From NCBI GenBank assembly GCA_030267565.1, contig BRXU01000002.1, forward strand, positions 7,817,001 through 7,881,000: a DNA stretch of 64,000 bases. The letters are read 5' to 3'. Both the position numbers and the translations under genes were made by a program. This document shows, piece by piece, positions 1-9,900 of the stretch. Every line of letters begins with the position of its first letter. Position 1 is the stretch's first letter. A model generated the notes under the pieces. It saw only the letters and a list, made by a program, of their open reading frames with translations. It did no database searches and was not told the DNA's origin. The DNA is from Pleodorina starrii (lineage: Eukaryota; Chlorophyta; Chlorophyceae; Chlamydomonadales; Volvocaceae).

Positions 1-1245
1 ATGGGCAAACGTGTTGTTGTCTGCGCAACTACCGCAAAGGCCGCAAAGCTGCTGGGTGACGGGGCCATGACGGTTCACATGGCGTTTGGTTTCACGGGCG
101 CCGCATGGATTCCACTAAGCAATGTCAACATCCTCATGTTCATCGATCTTGCGGACATCATCGTCATTGACGAGGTTAGCATGGCAAAGGCCGACTTGTT
201 GCACGAGGTGCACCAGAGGTGCATCGACGCCACCCCCAACTGCACCGAGCCCTTTGCGGGCAAAATTGTTCTATTGGGCGGTGACAAACACCAGCTGCCA
301 GCTGTATGCGACAAGCGCTGCAATGAAGACACGTGCATTCACCAGCCGTACCGTTGGGGGATGTGGGGTCTCTTTCGCGAAATCGATCTCCGTACCAATC
401 ATCGCCAGGATCCCGAGAACCGCCCTTGGATCGAGTGCTTGAACGCAATCCGTGTGGCAAACCCTACCCCACAGCACCTCGCATTGCTACAGACGCGTGT
501 CGCCCATGACGGCTGGTCCGCTCCCTCAAATGCCTGGTTCATTGCCGGAACAAACGAAGAAGTTGCCCAGTACAACGAGCAGCAGGCTCAGGCCCATTTC
601 GCCAGCACCGAACTTCGCACGGTGCTTGCGGAAGATACCATCGAGCGCAGCAGTCGTTTCTCCGACGAGGATCTGAGTTACCTTAAGCGCAAGATGGAAG
701 ACCAAGGGGTCCTCGCGGAAAAGTTACTGCTTGCGCCGGGCATGACCGTCATGTGCACGAAGAACCTTAAACACCCCAACATCGAGAACGGTACACTCGC
801 ACATGTCCTCGATATTGCCGACAAAACTATTCGCGTCCGAATTCTGGACACTGAGACAGTGGTCCGTGTCCCTCGCATCATCCAGTCTAAGTATCACAAT
901 CGGGTCAAGCTTAAGCGTAGCATGTTCCCCCTGGTAGTTGCATACGCACGGACAGTACACAAGGTTCAAGGCGACACCATCCGCGACCCGGTGGTCATTG
1001 ACTTTACAAACATGTCCCGCCTGGGCCAAGCATACGTGGCCCTGTCAAGGGTAGTCAGCATTCAGCAGTTGCACATTCTCCCCGTGGGCATTCACCTCAC
1101 TGGCGACATGCTGAATCCCCACGTCCCCAGTGATGGCCAAGAACTTGACCCTCAGCATTTGGCCGACCTCCTCGAAGACGCAGACAAGGCAATGCATGCC
1201 GTTGACCCCGTCCTAGATGGCAGGGTCGTCAGCCAGGACTATTAG
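1..1245 (+). CDS. PIF1: PIF1-like superfamily 1 DNA helicase, C-terminal part (5' partial)
   Basis: ATP-dependent 5'-3' DNA helicase of the PIF1/RecD-like SF1B group, used in replication and recombination and carried by Helitrons and large DNA viruses. Visible motifs in order: motif Ia-like VVVCATTAKAAKLL (residues 5-18), Walker B IIVIDEVSM (53-61), motif III LLGGDKHQLP, motif IV region LRTNHRQDPE, and near the C-terminus motif V ARTVHKVQGDTI and motif VI QAYVALSRV. The Walker A loop is absent because it lies left of the window, so the first ATG is only the window edge and not a start. The frame runs without introns to a TAG at 1243-1245, which is unusual here: every host gene in the window is split by many introns. 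That and the base composition suggest a mobile-element or viral origin (inference). A nuclear housekeeping PIF1 is the alternative. The helicase call is secure; its origin is not. Confidence 0.88.
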   Translation: MGKRVVVCATTAKAAKLLGDGAMTVHMAFGFTGAAWIPLSNVNILMFIDLADIIVIDEVSMAKADLLHEVHQRCIDATPNCTEPFAGKIVLLGGDKHQLPAVCDKRCNEDTCIHQPYRWGMWGLFREIDLRTNHRQDPENRPWIECLNAIRVANPTPQHLALLQTRVAHDGWSAPSNAWFIAGTNEEVAQYNEQQAQAHFASTELRTVLAEDTIERSSRFSDEDLSYLKRKMEDQGVLAEKLLLAPGMTVMCTKNLKHPNIENGTLAHVLDIADKTIRVRILDTETVVRVPRIIQSKYHNRVKLKRSMFPLVVAYARTVHKVQGDTIRDPVVIDFTNMSRLGQAYVALSRVVSIQQLHILPVGIHLTGDMLNPHVPSDGQELDPQHLADLLEDADKAMHAVDPVLDGRVVSQDY

Positions 1246-1398
1246 TCCGGAGGGACCGCACAAACGAATGAACCCAATAACCATACTGAGATAATATTAC
1301 AGCACAATGTCCTGGTCGGTGCAAGCACATAGCGCATTTGCCATGGCGGTGTTCCTTCTTGTACTGTAGGGCTAGAGCATGCCAATCTGGCGGCGGCA

Positions 1399-2557
1399 AT
1401 GGACATGACGCTTCAACAATTCTACGAGGCTGGACTTGCAGGGCCGCTGTCCGGACCCGGCCCGTCCAATGCCAACCGGCAACGCCTCGATCCCAACGGT
1501 CCGCGCTCGAAAGGTCAAGAGAATTTCCTCAATGACATGGGTGTTTTGCCAAAGGAGTGGCCACAGACATACTCGGAGGCTAGCGCAGTCATCGACAGCA
1601 AGATGGCGTGGCTGAAAGAGGTACGTTGTGTTCCATTTTAACATACGCACTGTTCAGCAGCGCCCTGGCATTTCTTGCCACTGGATCACCCCTCTTTGTT
1701 CTGCTCGTGTGCCGCAGTTCCGAGAGTTAAACAAAGGCAATAAACCCGCCACCGGCAAGCAGAAAGAGGCCTTGGCGCGTGCGGGCCAAGATGTCAATGA
1801 CTTCATTCATGACCAAGACCGAAGCATCCACCCTCCTCGAATTCGCAGCCCTCAACAGCGAGGAGCCCATTACCGACAATCAGGCCGCTTGGTTGGCAAA
1901 GGCAAAGGTGAGACGGTTCTCAACATGGCAGATAACACGGGTTGACAATGGGTTCCTTGCCTCGTCCATGCCATATCCACTTCCCCCCTGCCAACACATC
2001 GCCCCACCCATCGCCTCCCCAACCCCCCCCCCCCCGAACCCCTTGAACACCTACAGGTCTCAGCCGATCAAATGCCAAAGAACAAGCAAGAAGCCGTGGC
2101 CTTCATTAGCAACAGCATCAACAAGCTCAAGGGAATCACGCCGGCGCAGAAGGAACTCATCTTAAAGCTCAACCCCAACATCAACGTAGATGTGCTCAAC
2201 CGTCTCACGCGGCACCAAGCCGGGGTAATGATCGATTCGTACACAGCCAAAAAGCGCCAGAGTGCTCCGGGGTCTTGCAAGGGCTGGAATCCACACAAAC
2301 GGGACCAAGCCGATGGCGATGATGATGCTCGTGATGGGAGTGACGGGTCGGGAGCGCGTAGGTTTGGCAGTGGGGGAGGTGCCTATGGTGGCGCCTATGG
2401 TGGCGCATCGGGCGCATCGGGCGCCGACGCGGGCAACACGCCCGCTGCAGGCGGCGCGGTGGGGCAGCACCGTGCTCTTTTGGCAGGTCTTTTGGTGTCC
2501 ATCATCAGAATTGTGCAGCATCCGCAGGCTGGGGTACGCAACGCAGTTGTGGCTTAG
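1399..2557 (+). CDS. KQ-module repeat protein, three exons, one-base frameshift
   Basis: Not recognised as a named family. Exons 1399-1620, 1718-1907 and 2057-2557 are joined by phase-0 introns with clean GTACGT..CAG and GTGAGA..CAG ends. Each exon carries a related module: a KQ dipeptide, a helix, then a K/T-x-E/Q-A-S or similar motif. Examples are KGQENFLNDMGVLPKEW in exon 1, ATGKQKEALARAG followed by MTKTEASTLLEFAAL and ITDNQAAWLAKAK in exon 2, and MPKNKQEAVAFISNSINKL with GITPAQKELILKL in exon 3. Exon 2 changes frame between about 1790 and 1805 (one extra base), so the copy is mutated or the sequence has an indel error. The tail after about 2270 is Gly/Ala/Asp-rich. It begins 150 bases after the helicase on the same strand, suggesting a shared element. 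The function may be nucleic-acid binding, but nothing shows it directly. Confidence 0.5.
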
Positions 2558-2656
2558 TCCTTCGTTAGGTTTATGCAGGGAGAAGTCTGCCATTCTTTGG
2601 GACTGGCCACCCCACTGGATGGCATACACCTCCCGTGCGAGCGTAACTTTCAGGTG

Positions 2657-2970
2657 TTTTTGCGACTTCGGTAGATTTGTTTTGCGACTTCGGTAGATTT
2701 ATGGTTGCATGCATTCCATGCTGACATTTGTTGCTGTCACTCGGACGAGCGCATTATTAGGACTCAAAATAAGCAGTTATGCTTCAGGTGTCGAACTTGC
2801 GCCATTGCGCCTTCGGTAGATTTATGGTTACATGCATTCAATGCTGACATTTGTTGCTGTCACGAGCACATTTTTCGGACAAACAAGAACCAGTTATTCC
2901 GTTGCATCCAACACGTGCTGACATTCATTGCCCGCATTCGGGCATGTGCCATTGCACAACTCGGATTTAT
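2657..2970 (+). repeat. Diverged ~122-bp tandem repeat with 22-bp sub-duplication
   Basis: The block CTTCGGTAGATTTATGGTT followed by GCATGCATT.CATGCTGACA starts at 2689 and again at 2811, a 122-base period with few mismatches over about 55 bases. A third, more degenerate unit follows at about 2880-2970 (GCCATTGCACAACTCGG and related words). At the left end a 22-base unit containing GCGACTTCGGTAGATTT occurs twice (2657 and 2679). The type of repeat is unknown; it could be the 3' region of the element carrying the helicase. Confidence 0.6.
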
Positions 2971-3117
2971 TCATTGTTCTTCGATATACACTGCCTTCCG
3001 TCACTTTGTACTTCCAAACATAAGAGTTCCTCGGTGGAATCTCTTGCTTTTGTAAATTACGCCGTACACAATTCTCACTTTCAGGAAGGCCACGAAACCG
3101 GGGGAGAGTGTGGGGGA

Positions 3118-3135
3118 GTGGTACTGCAGTACCAC
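3118..3135. repeat. Perfect 18-base palindrome (hairpin candidate)
   Basis: GTGGTACTGCAGTACCAC is its own reverse complement, and it is flanked by an outer GTGTG...CACAC pair, so the single strand could fold into a long hairpin with a small internal loop. Such hairpins occur near the ends of some transposons. No function is shown. Confidence 0.6.
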
Positions 3136-3591
3136 GACCACACACGCCCACCGAACCCCTTAATGCACCGATATTCGATGACCATGGGGATGAGCGGTAG
3201 CCCCTTTCACGTTTAAAAGCATGATTCTCATCACGCACGCATCAACCTCAGGTGTTTGGTTGCTTGATAGGAGATGCGTCGCGACGGATGACCCCAGCCA
3301 TGTACGGCCTGTACGCCATGTACGGCAATAAGGAACGTAAACAATAACCCTGATATGAACGCTGAATTTTGAGCTGCCCTCGTATGTATGGTGCGAATTG
3401 AGCCAATGATGGCGAGAATAACGTGAGCTGCTCAGTATGTATATATGCCAGGATATGTCCGCCCGTTGATCCAAAACGGCCCTGCTGTTCAATTGCTTGT
3501 CCAGTCGGTCCGGGCACCAGCCTATCTAGAGGCGCACCCAGCAGACAGAACATTCTGGAGGGCCGGGCTAGATCCAAATCGCCCTCATGTG

Positions 3592-3601
3592 TATATATAT
3601 G

Positions 3602-3664
<63 letters not shown>
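3592..3664 (+). repeat. Compound (TA)n(TG)n microsatellite
   Basis: An alternating TA tract passes directly into about 22 TG units. Such compound tracts expand by replication slippage. No open frame across it is credible. Confidence 0.95.
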
Positions 3665-3665
<1 letters not shown>

Positions 3666-4642
3666 CAGAAATCTCCGCTTGCTTCCCGTTCCTTTGTGAT
3701 TTTACTGCGCGCTATGCATGGTCACTCGCTACGTATGTATGTATGGTCATTCGCTTGGACTTTAGTAGTTCGCTTTACGTAGTATTGGTTGCCACAGCCG
3801 TCCACAGCCTTTGTATGTTTATTTGTAGTGGATTTGATGACTGCATGACGACGACCCAATCAATGACCAGAAGGACGAGAATTGTCGTGTTAGTTGCGTG
3901 CGTGCAGTGGAAATAGCGAGAATGAGCCGAAATAGTACGTACAGCGGCGGCGGTGCATTTAGAATACGACTGGCTGTGCAGTCATTATATACAGCGGTGC
4001 ATTTAGAATCAAACACAAAGGCCTACCGAAAACGCGCTATACGTGTGTACATATTTTACACTTTCTTTCGCCGCCGGCAGTGGCAGCGCAAACCGCGCTG
4101 CAGCGGAGCGAGGGGCCCCAAACGGATCTGCTGGTGCTCGATCGGCGGGTTGGATGCGGTTGCTCGGTGAGTAGAGTCAAGCTCGCTCGTGGCCAACGAC
4201 AAGCTACCACGCACTAAGCTTACAGTCCCGGGTTTCAGCAGGTTTTGCCAGATGGCCCTCCATCCCGTTTCCCCTCCTGCCTAATTTCTTGGGCGGCCCG
4301 GGAGCTAAATATGTGCGTGAGAGGACAGATCGAAAGACACGATCGATAGCCAGCGAGGCGATCTAGGCGGGCTTGCTTGCTGCCATTCTCGCCTCGAACG
4401 TATGTAGGCTATCCTTACTTGTGTAATACAAGTAAACATCATCACAATTAACATGATTTTTTGCATCGCTTCCATTTACAAGACCATGTTCGTCCGTCTA
4501 ACTAACGGGATGGTCTTGTTAACAACAGAGATGTCTGCGCTAATTTGTGTGCACATCGACCGCCATTAGGCGATGTCGCGGTAATTAAGAGATGTTTTGC
4601 ATCATAAACATAAACACGTCCGAGTAAGATGGGTTGGTGGGT

Positions 4643-4698
4643 GGTGGGGGAGATTATGGGTAGGCTGGTCGGTGGGGGAGAGTACGGGTAGGCTGGTG
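4643..4698 (+). repeat. 28-bp imperfect direct duplication
   Basis: GGTGGGGGAGATTATGGGTA and GGTGGGGGAGAGTACGGGTA begin the two copies at 4643 and 4671; both continue with GGCTGGT. It lies in otherwise featureless DNA. Confidence 0.7.
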
Positions 4699-5036
4699 GG
4701 TTGATGGAGGACTATGGGGGGTATTGTGGGATTTATGCAAGCTCCCAAAGGGAACAAGGGTACTGTACTCGCTGAACGGCATCAGAATGGTATGCTTCTG
4801 GAACCTTACACCTTGGACAATACCTAATAATATCGCCTATTTGGCACCGTTAGGCAGGCATGATTTATTATACACTATAAGAGTGCTGTTATTGGCCTGG
4901 ATGCGGAATCATGTCCGACAACTTTCCGTACGTTCGTATATGTAAGCCGCCCTTAGTGGACCGGAAAACCGAGTCTGACGTCATACTTAACTCAATTAGC
5001 TCCGAAGCTGCCAGGGCTGCGACGCAGGCTTCTATT

Positions 5037-5760
5037 GCCTCTAGCTCCAAATGTGCCTAAATATTGGGTGCGCCTAAATTCGGCCAGTTAGCGTTTTTCG
5101 CGATTGTCAGCACTCAGTTCGTTTCCGTACACCCTTGGCCTTCGCAAACAAACTTGTTTATACATACTAATCGAAGTGTCATAGGCGCCAGCTGAGTCAA
5201 CCTCCCGGATTGGGCCGTCCCGGCCGAAACGACCTTCCAAAATTTCGGCCAGTTGTCTTCACCGCGACTTGCGAGATGCGCCAGCGCACAGTTATGGCCC
5301 TGTAGAGTTGCCTCATTATACTAGTTGCTTTTCCAGTCCTTCTGGCTACTGTCGGCGGCGTAACCGGTGTCAAGCGAGCGCGCGCCACACGGACTCCTCG
5401 GCCCCATGGGTCAAGCAGCAGCGACAACCATGGCGGCGCCCTCAACCGGACAGGTTCTAACCTTGGCTTTACTTTTTAAGGTTGCTCTATGAACGCTTAT
5501 ATGTAGTCCAAACTGCGATTGGGCGACACATTTCCGGTCTTTTACGAGGTGGCCGAATTTAAGCACCATGGCCGAAACAGCGGGTTCCCAGTCGCGCACC
5601 AGCGTCGCTCCAGGGCCGCTTCTATCACGGCCACAACATCTAATACATATAGAAAAGTAATTAGCGCCAAATTGGGAGCGTCGCGGTCGTCGAAAAGGGC
5701 CTTTATATGAACAAATTGACATCTGGCCGAAGTTAGGCACTTTTGGAGCTAAATAGAGGC
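5037..5760. mobile_element. Candidate ~0.72-kb non-autonomous element with inverted ends
   Basis: The left end GCCTCTAGCTCCAAATGTGC (from 5037) is matched by the reverse complement of the right end at 5733-5760, with the words GCCTCTA, TAGCTCCAAA and GTGCCTAA conserved and a few bases of insertion. Further copies of CGGCCAGTT and GGCCGAA occur just inside both ends, as in subterminal repeats of DNA transposons. There is no coding capacity and no clear target-site duplication. It could be a MITE-like element or chance inverted words. Confidence 0.35.
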
Positions 5761-6280
5761 GAATGCGAAGGGTACAAGAACCACGAAAGCGAGCGGCGTA
5801 CAGCCATAAAGGGAAAAAGACTTGGCCAGCCAGCAGGGCCAAGGAATGGACCGGCAAGTTATCTGCATGCGATGCAGGCATGCATCTGCTGCCCGCGATG
5901 CATATGCAACACTGCCCCATGCATGGGTGTGACAGTCGTCAAATGAGACCGAATGTCAACGCCAGCACCTCAGCCATGGGCACGTGCCAAAGGGGCACTG
6001 CTGCTGATGTTTGAGGACAGCAGGGCTCCCAATCTTCCATGGTACGGTCGTCCACATATTTTCCTAAAGTTAAGGTCGGCACGACATTGGGCCCACAAGC
6101 AAGGTCGTGCAAACGCACTTCGCAGCAGCTGGAGTTCCGGGGAACTCTGGTGGCGGCTCACCTAAGTCACTTTACTTTGGTTGAGCCGTTAAAACTACAT
6201 AATAACTTAGCCCCTGCGGCCTGCGCCCGTCGGTGTGTGTATGTATGGGGAGTGCGTTGCGGGTGTCGTAGGGTCATTTG

Positions 6281-6318
6281 TATTAGGTTGGCTCGCCCCT
6301 CAAGGGGCGAAAGCCTAA
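6281..6318 (+). repeat. GC-rich hairpin followed by CTAA
   Basis: TCGCCCCT (6293-6300) and AGGGGCGA (6303-6310) pair perfectly around a two-base loop, and the stem extends outward with GGCT/AGCC after one bulged A. CTAA follows five bases later (6315-6318). A hairpin shortly before CTRR is the known 3' end signature of Helitrons. Here the next base is G rather than the expected T, which weakens the case. Confidence 0.35.
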
Positions 6319-6796
6319 GCCTTGAACAATAGTAGAAGCTCCCGTAGTAGCGGTTTACAATAGTAGGATTTGCTTGAAGATAGCCTTGGCCTTGGACAAG
6401 CGTTTTCCCTTTGCAGCCGTACAGCCGGCCAAGTATGTAAGGTTTGTGCAAGAAGCGTGTGTTATTATCTATCGCTTTAAAGTTCCAATATTCTTTCACC
6501 GTTGGGGCGAGCCATGCCATTGCATCGCGGTGCGGTTTAAAAAGTGTCGGTCATGGGTCATGGGATGCGTCCAACGAAGTCCCACCAGCCAAGGACAGCA
6601 ATGGCGTCATCCTTCGCTATCCAAAGCCACCAGCGCATTCGGTACACGCACTATCAACCCCTATGTATGCATCGCTGCACGCAATCAATTCTCATAAAGA
6701 CAATGAACACAACAACATCACCGTTACCCATCAGAAACCATGCCAGGCGTCAAATGAATGTGCGCGCTGCCGTACCGTTAGTTCACCTTTCCCAAT

Positions 6797-6865
6797 CAAC
6801 TGACGGGCGACGGACGTCCCCCTTGTAAATAAACAACTGACGGGCAACGGACGTCCCCCTTGTAA
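6797..6865 (+). repeat. 37-bp tandem duplication with TGTAA motifs
   Basis: CAACTGACGGGCGACGGACG (6797) is repeated at 6834 with one change, and each copy ends in CCCCCTTGTAA. TGTAA is the usual algal polyadenylation signal; a third TTTGTAA follows at about 6880. The block lies 130 bases before the next gene and may contain the 3' end of an upstream transcript or be part of a promoter. Confidence 0.5.
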
Positions 6866-6992
6866 CAACCGGTCCCCTTTGTAACTTCCGCATCATAATC
6901 CTCGCATCCGAACAAGTTCATCACTGTCAATTTAAGACACATACGAGTACGCATACAACTAACGCTACACACTTGCAAGCTATCCGGGACTG

Positions 6993-9900
6993 ATGGAGAT
7001 ACCTTGCTTGGATCCGGGATGCGCGAAGCGCTGGCCCATAGAATGGGACGAAGCTCGAGATGGGACCCCGAGCTGGCCTAAGTACATGGCGCTCACCAAG
7101 GAGCAGAATCTGTTGGCCTTTTTGCACAGGCCACAGCGCACCTCACAGTTGCGCAAACATCTCCAGGTTTGTAATTACACTTACAGTGCCATTGACGTTT
7201 ATCTATATGCTGTGAAGCAGCACCCGACGATTGCCGGTGACGAAATAAATTACGAAATTGTCCGTCTCATTAACGGACTGCGCTTCTCGCTCTATTATTT
7301 CCGAACCCGACAGAAAGCTCATGGCTACTCCGATGAGAAGATTAGGGAGCTGGGCGTGGGCCCGCTACGCGATCGGAAGACGCTGGCGTTTATGACACCA
7401 GACCAGAAGAAAGCCAGGGTGAAGGACTACGACAGGGAGCGGGCGGCGCTGAGGAGGCGCAACGAGCGGTATGACGTCATATACAAGGAAGAGTACGAGA
7501 AGTTAAAGACGGAGTTCAAGGACAAGATTGATCACGAAGGCCGTATTTCCAGTGAGGCCACGAAGAGGGCGAAGGCGCGGCACGACGCCTACGAAAACGA
7601 GATGGAGCTCAAGCGCCGCCAGAGACGGGCACAGAAAGGGCAGCGTTCCGAGACCTCGTCTATCTGACGGTGAGGACGGGGAGGAGAGTGAGCATGGCAT
7701 CGCAGAGGATGAGGAGGGAGTGGCGCCTAAGGAGGGAGGGGCGGCAGGGGCGGCGGCGGCAGCGGCGGCAGAACCCGCAGTCGCGGCTGCGAGAGGGGCG
7801 GAGGCGCGAGGTGGGGCGGCGACGGCCAAACCCGTGGCGGCGGCTGTGGCCGGGGCGGATGCGCGGGCTAGGACTGCGCCGGTCGCTGCTGGGACATGGA
7901 AGGTGCCGCGGGATGGTGTGGCGGCGTCCAAATCCGCGGCTGCGGCGGCGGAACCCGCGGCGGCGGCCTACATTCCGGCAGCGGCGGCGGCGGCCAATCC
8001 CGAAGCGGCGGCGGCTAAACCCGCGTACAACTGCCTCAAGAAGCGACCCATCGAAGACGTTGATGGTATACCGACTCCGGATCCCAGACGCCCAGGACAG
8101 AGGCGGTAAGTAGTTGGATCTTTCTGCCTTCTCGTCTTTCGTCGCTTGGGGTGGCCCACCCAAGCAAAACGTGAGAAGCAGCAAGGGTACCCTATCTTTC
8201 CGAGCCCCAGGCTTTAACAACAGTAGCTGCCTGTAGCCGAGAAGCCCCGCTTGCCTTGTTTCCACCCTGCGCCCTGCAGTGCCCAATTGTTCATTCACTC
8301 GCCCCTTGGCCGGTGACTGTATGCATGCATACGCACGCGGGAAAGTTGACACGCAACCTCCTATTGGTATGTCGGCAGCAGCAGGCCGGCTGCTGCTGCT
8401 CCACTCATCACACAAGCATGATGACCTGACTAAGGTTGTAAATTTAAGGGTTTTAGGGTTTTAATTTGGTTTTGGCATATATAATTGAGTAAGCTTAATT
8501 AAATAAATCGACTTAATTTAAGGTCCGTGGGACCCCAACCCTGGAACCTTTATTAAGCTTTCCGTACACGTGTACGATTTTGGATTTCAACGAATTTCCT
8601 GCAATTTCGAGGTTTCCATAGTATTTTCTATACATACTTATTACTTGGACACCGCCTCAGAAGTGTAAAGCTCAAATAGCGACAACTTTCTTGACAATTC
8701 AAACCAATGGCATGGCTGATGCGGGCAAGGCTATCAATACCGTCGTGTATGGCGCCGTTGATGTAGCAACGCCACCCACTGTTAACGGCTAGCAATATCA
8801 CATGCAAAAGGGTACCCCGGTTCCCTATCCGGCTTGGAGTTTGAGAGAGGGGCAGAGGGGCAGCGGAAGACCGATTCGGAACTTGTAAGACCCATGGGTC
8901 CGTTACGCTTTTAAGGTTTTTTTGGTCCTCCAGAGGAGGCTTATCACGGCGAGCCTTAATTCCTTGAATTTAAGCCGGGCCCAACCTCAATTATATATGT
9001 AATTAAGTAATCTGGATTTCTTATTGACGTAAAACCGTAAATCTTAATTCGCAACCCTAGACCTGACCCGTTGGTTTGCCTGGTGTGTGTCTGCCACTTC
9101 TCAAACGCACGCTCGCAGGCAGCAGGACTTGCACGAGAGCCCGGCCTCGAATGGCCTGGCTGCTGGTGCCCCTGCTGAGGCGATGAACGCTACCAACGCC
9201 CCTGGCGATGTTACTCTCGCCAACGGCGGTACTGCAGCTGCCGTTCCAGACGTCGGCGCTGCGGCTGTTAAAATAGGTCAGTTGAAAGGAAGCCACCTCC
9301 ACACTCCTTGCTCGGGCCGCAGGCGGCAGCGAATACGCCTAAATCGGGTATCAGGAACAGTGGCTTGCAGCTGTTCCCTGCTCGTGGGATTGTCCATATA
9401 CCGGCTGTTCACCGGCAGGTCGATCGACGGGTTGGCCATACCAATGGGAACCGTCACGCCGCTCCAGAACCAGGCAGGGGGAGTGGTGCTTGTGGTGGTG
9501 GTGCTTGTGGTGGGGTGAACATTAACCGGGAAACGGTGCACCCAGTGGGGCGTGGGGCCCCACGCACTCCGGGGTGCGTGGGTGGGACACGCACCCAGGC
9601 CTAGGTTTCGCTTACAGCGGGGCAGGCGGGCGTGGCGCCGTATGCACAGGCGGGCTTGGCACCGCCGGCGCCTCCGAACTCCGTAGCCATGGCCGGTGCC
9701 GCGGCATCCGCGGGAACTTTGCGAACGTACAGTCGGAAACTCCGATTTCTCCTGAATGAAAACCCCGAGCAGCAACGACTGCTTTACGCCCATCGATCTG
9801 CATGTGTGGTTGCTTACATGCACAACAACCTGAGGCGCGACGCGACCAAAACGACTGCTGCTGTGATCCATGGGCGGACCCCGCCTTTCTTCCCTTTGCA

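Larger units (their letters stand above)
2558..6992. other. Gene-poor 4.4-kb region of repeats and hairpins
   Basis: No convincing coding sequence is seen on either strand; the longest open frames lack conserved motifs or splice continuity. The region is less GC-rich than the genes around it and contains the listed 122-bp tandem repeat, a TA/TG microsatellite, a 28-bp duplication, a 0.7-kb inverted-repeat element, two perfect short palindromes and a 37-bp duplication next to the following gene. It is best read as transposon remnants plus intergenic DNA. Confidence 0.5.

Noticed and set aside
7528..8415. Arg-rich plus and minus frames overlapping the alanine-rich exon
   Set aside because: They are shadow frames of GCG-rich alanine codons; the phase-consistent frame to the donor at 8106 is preferred.
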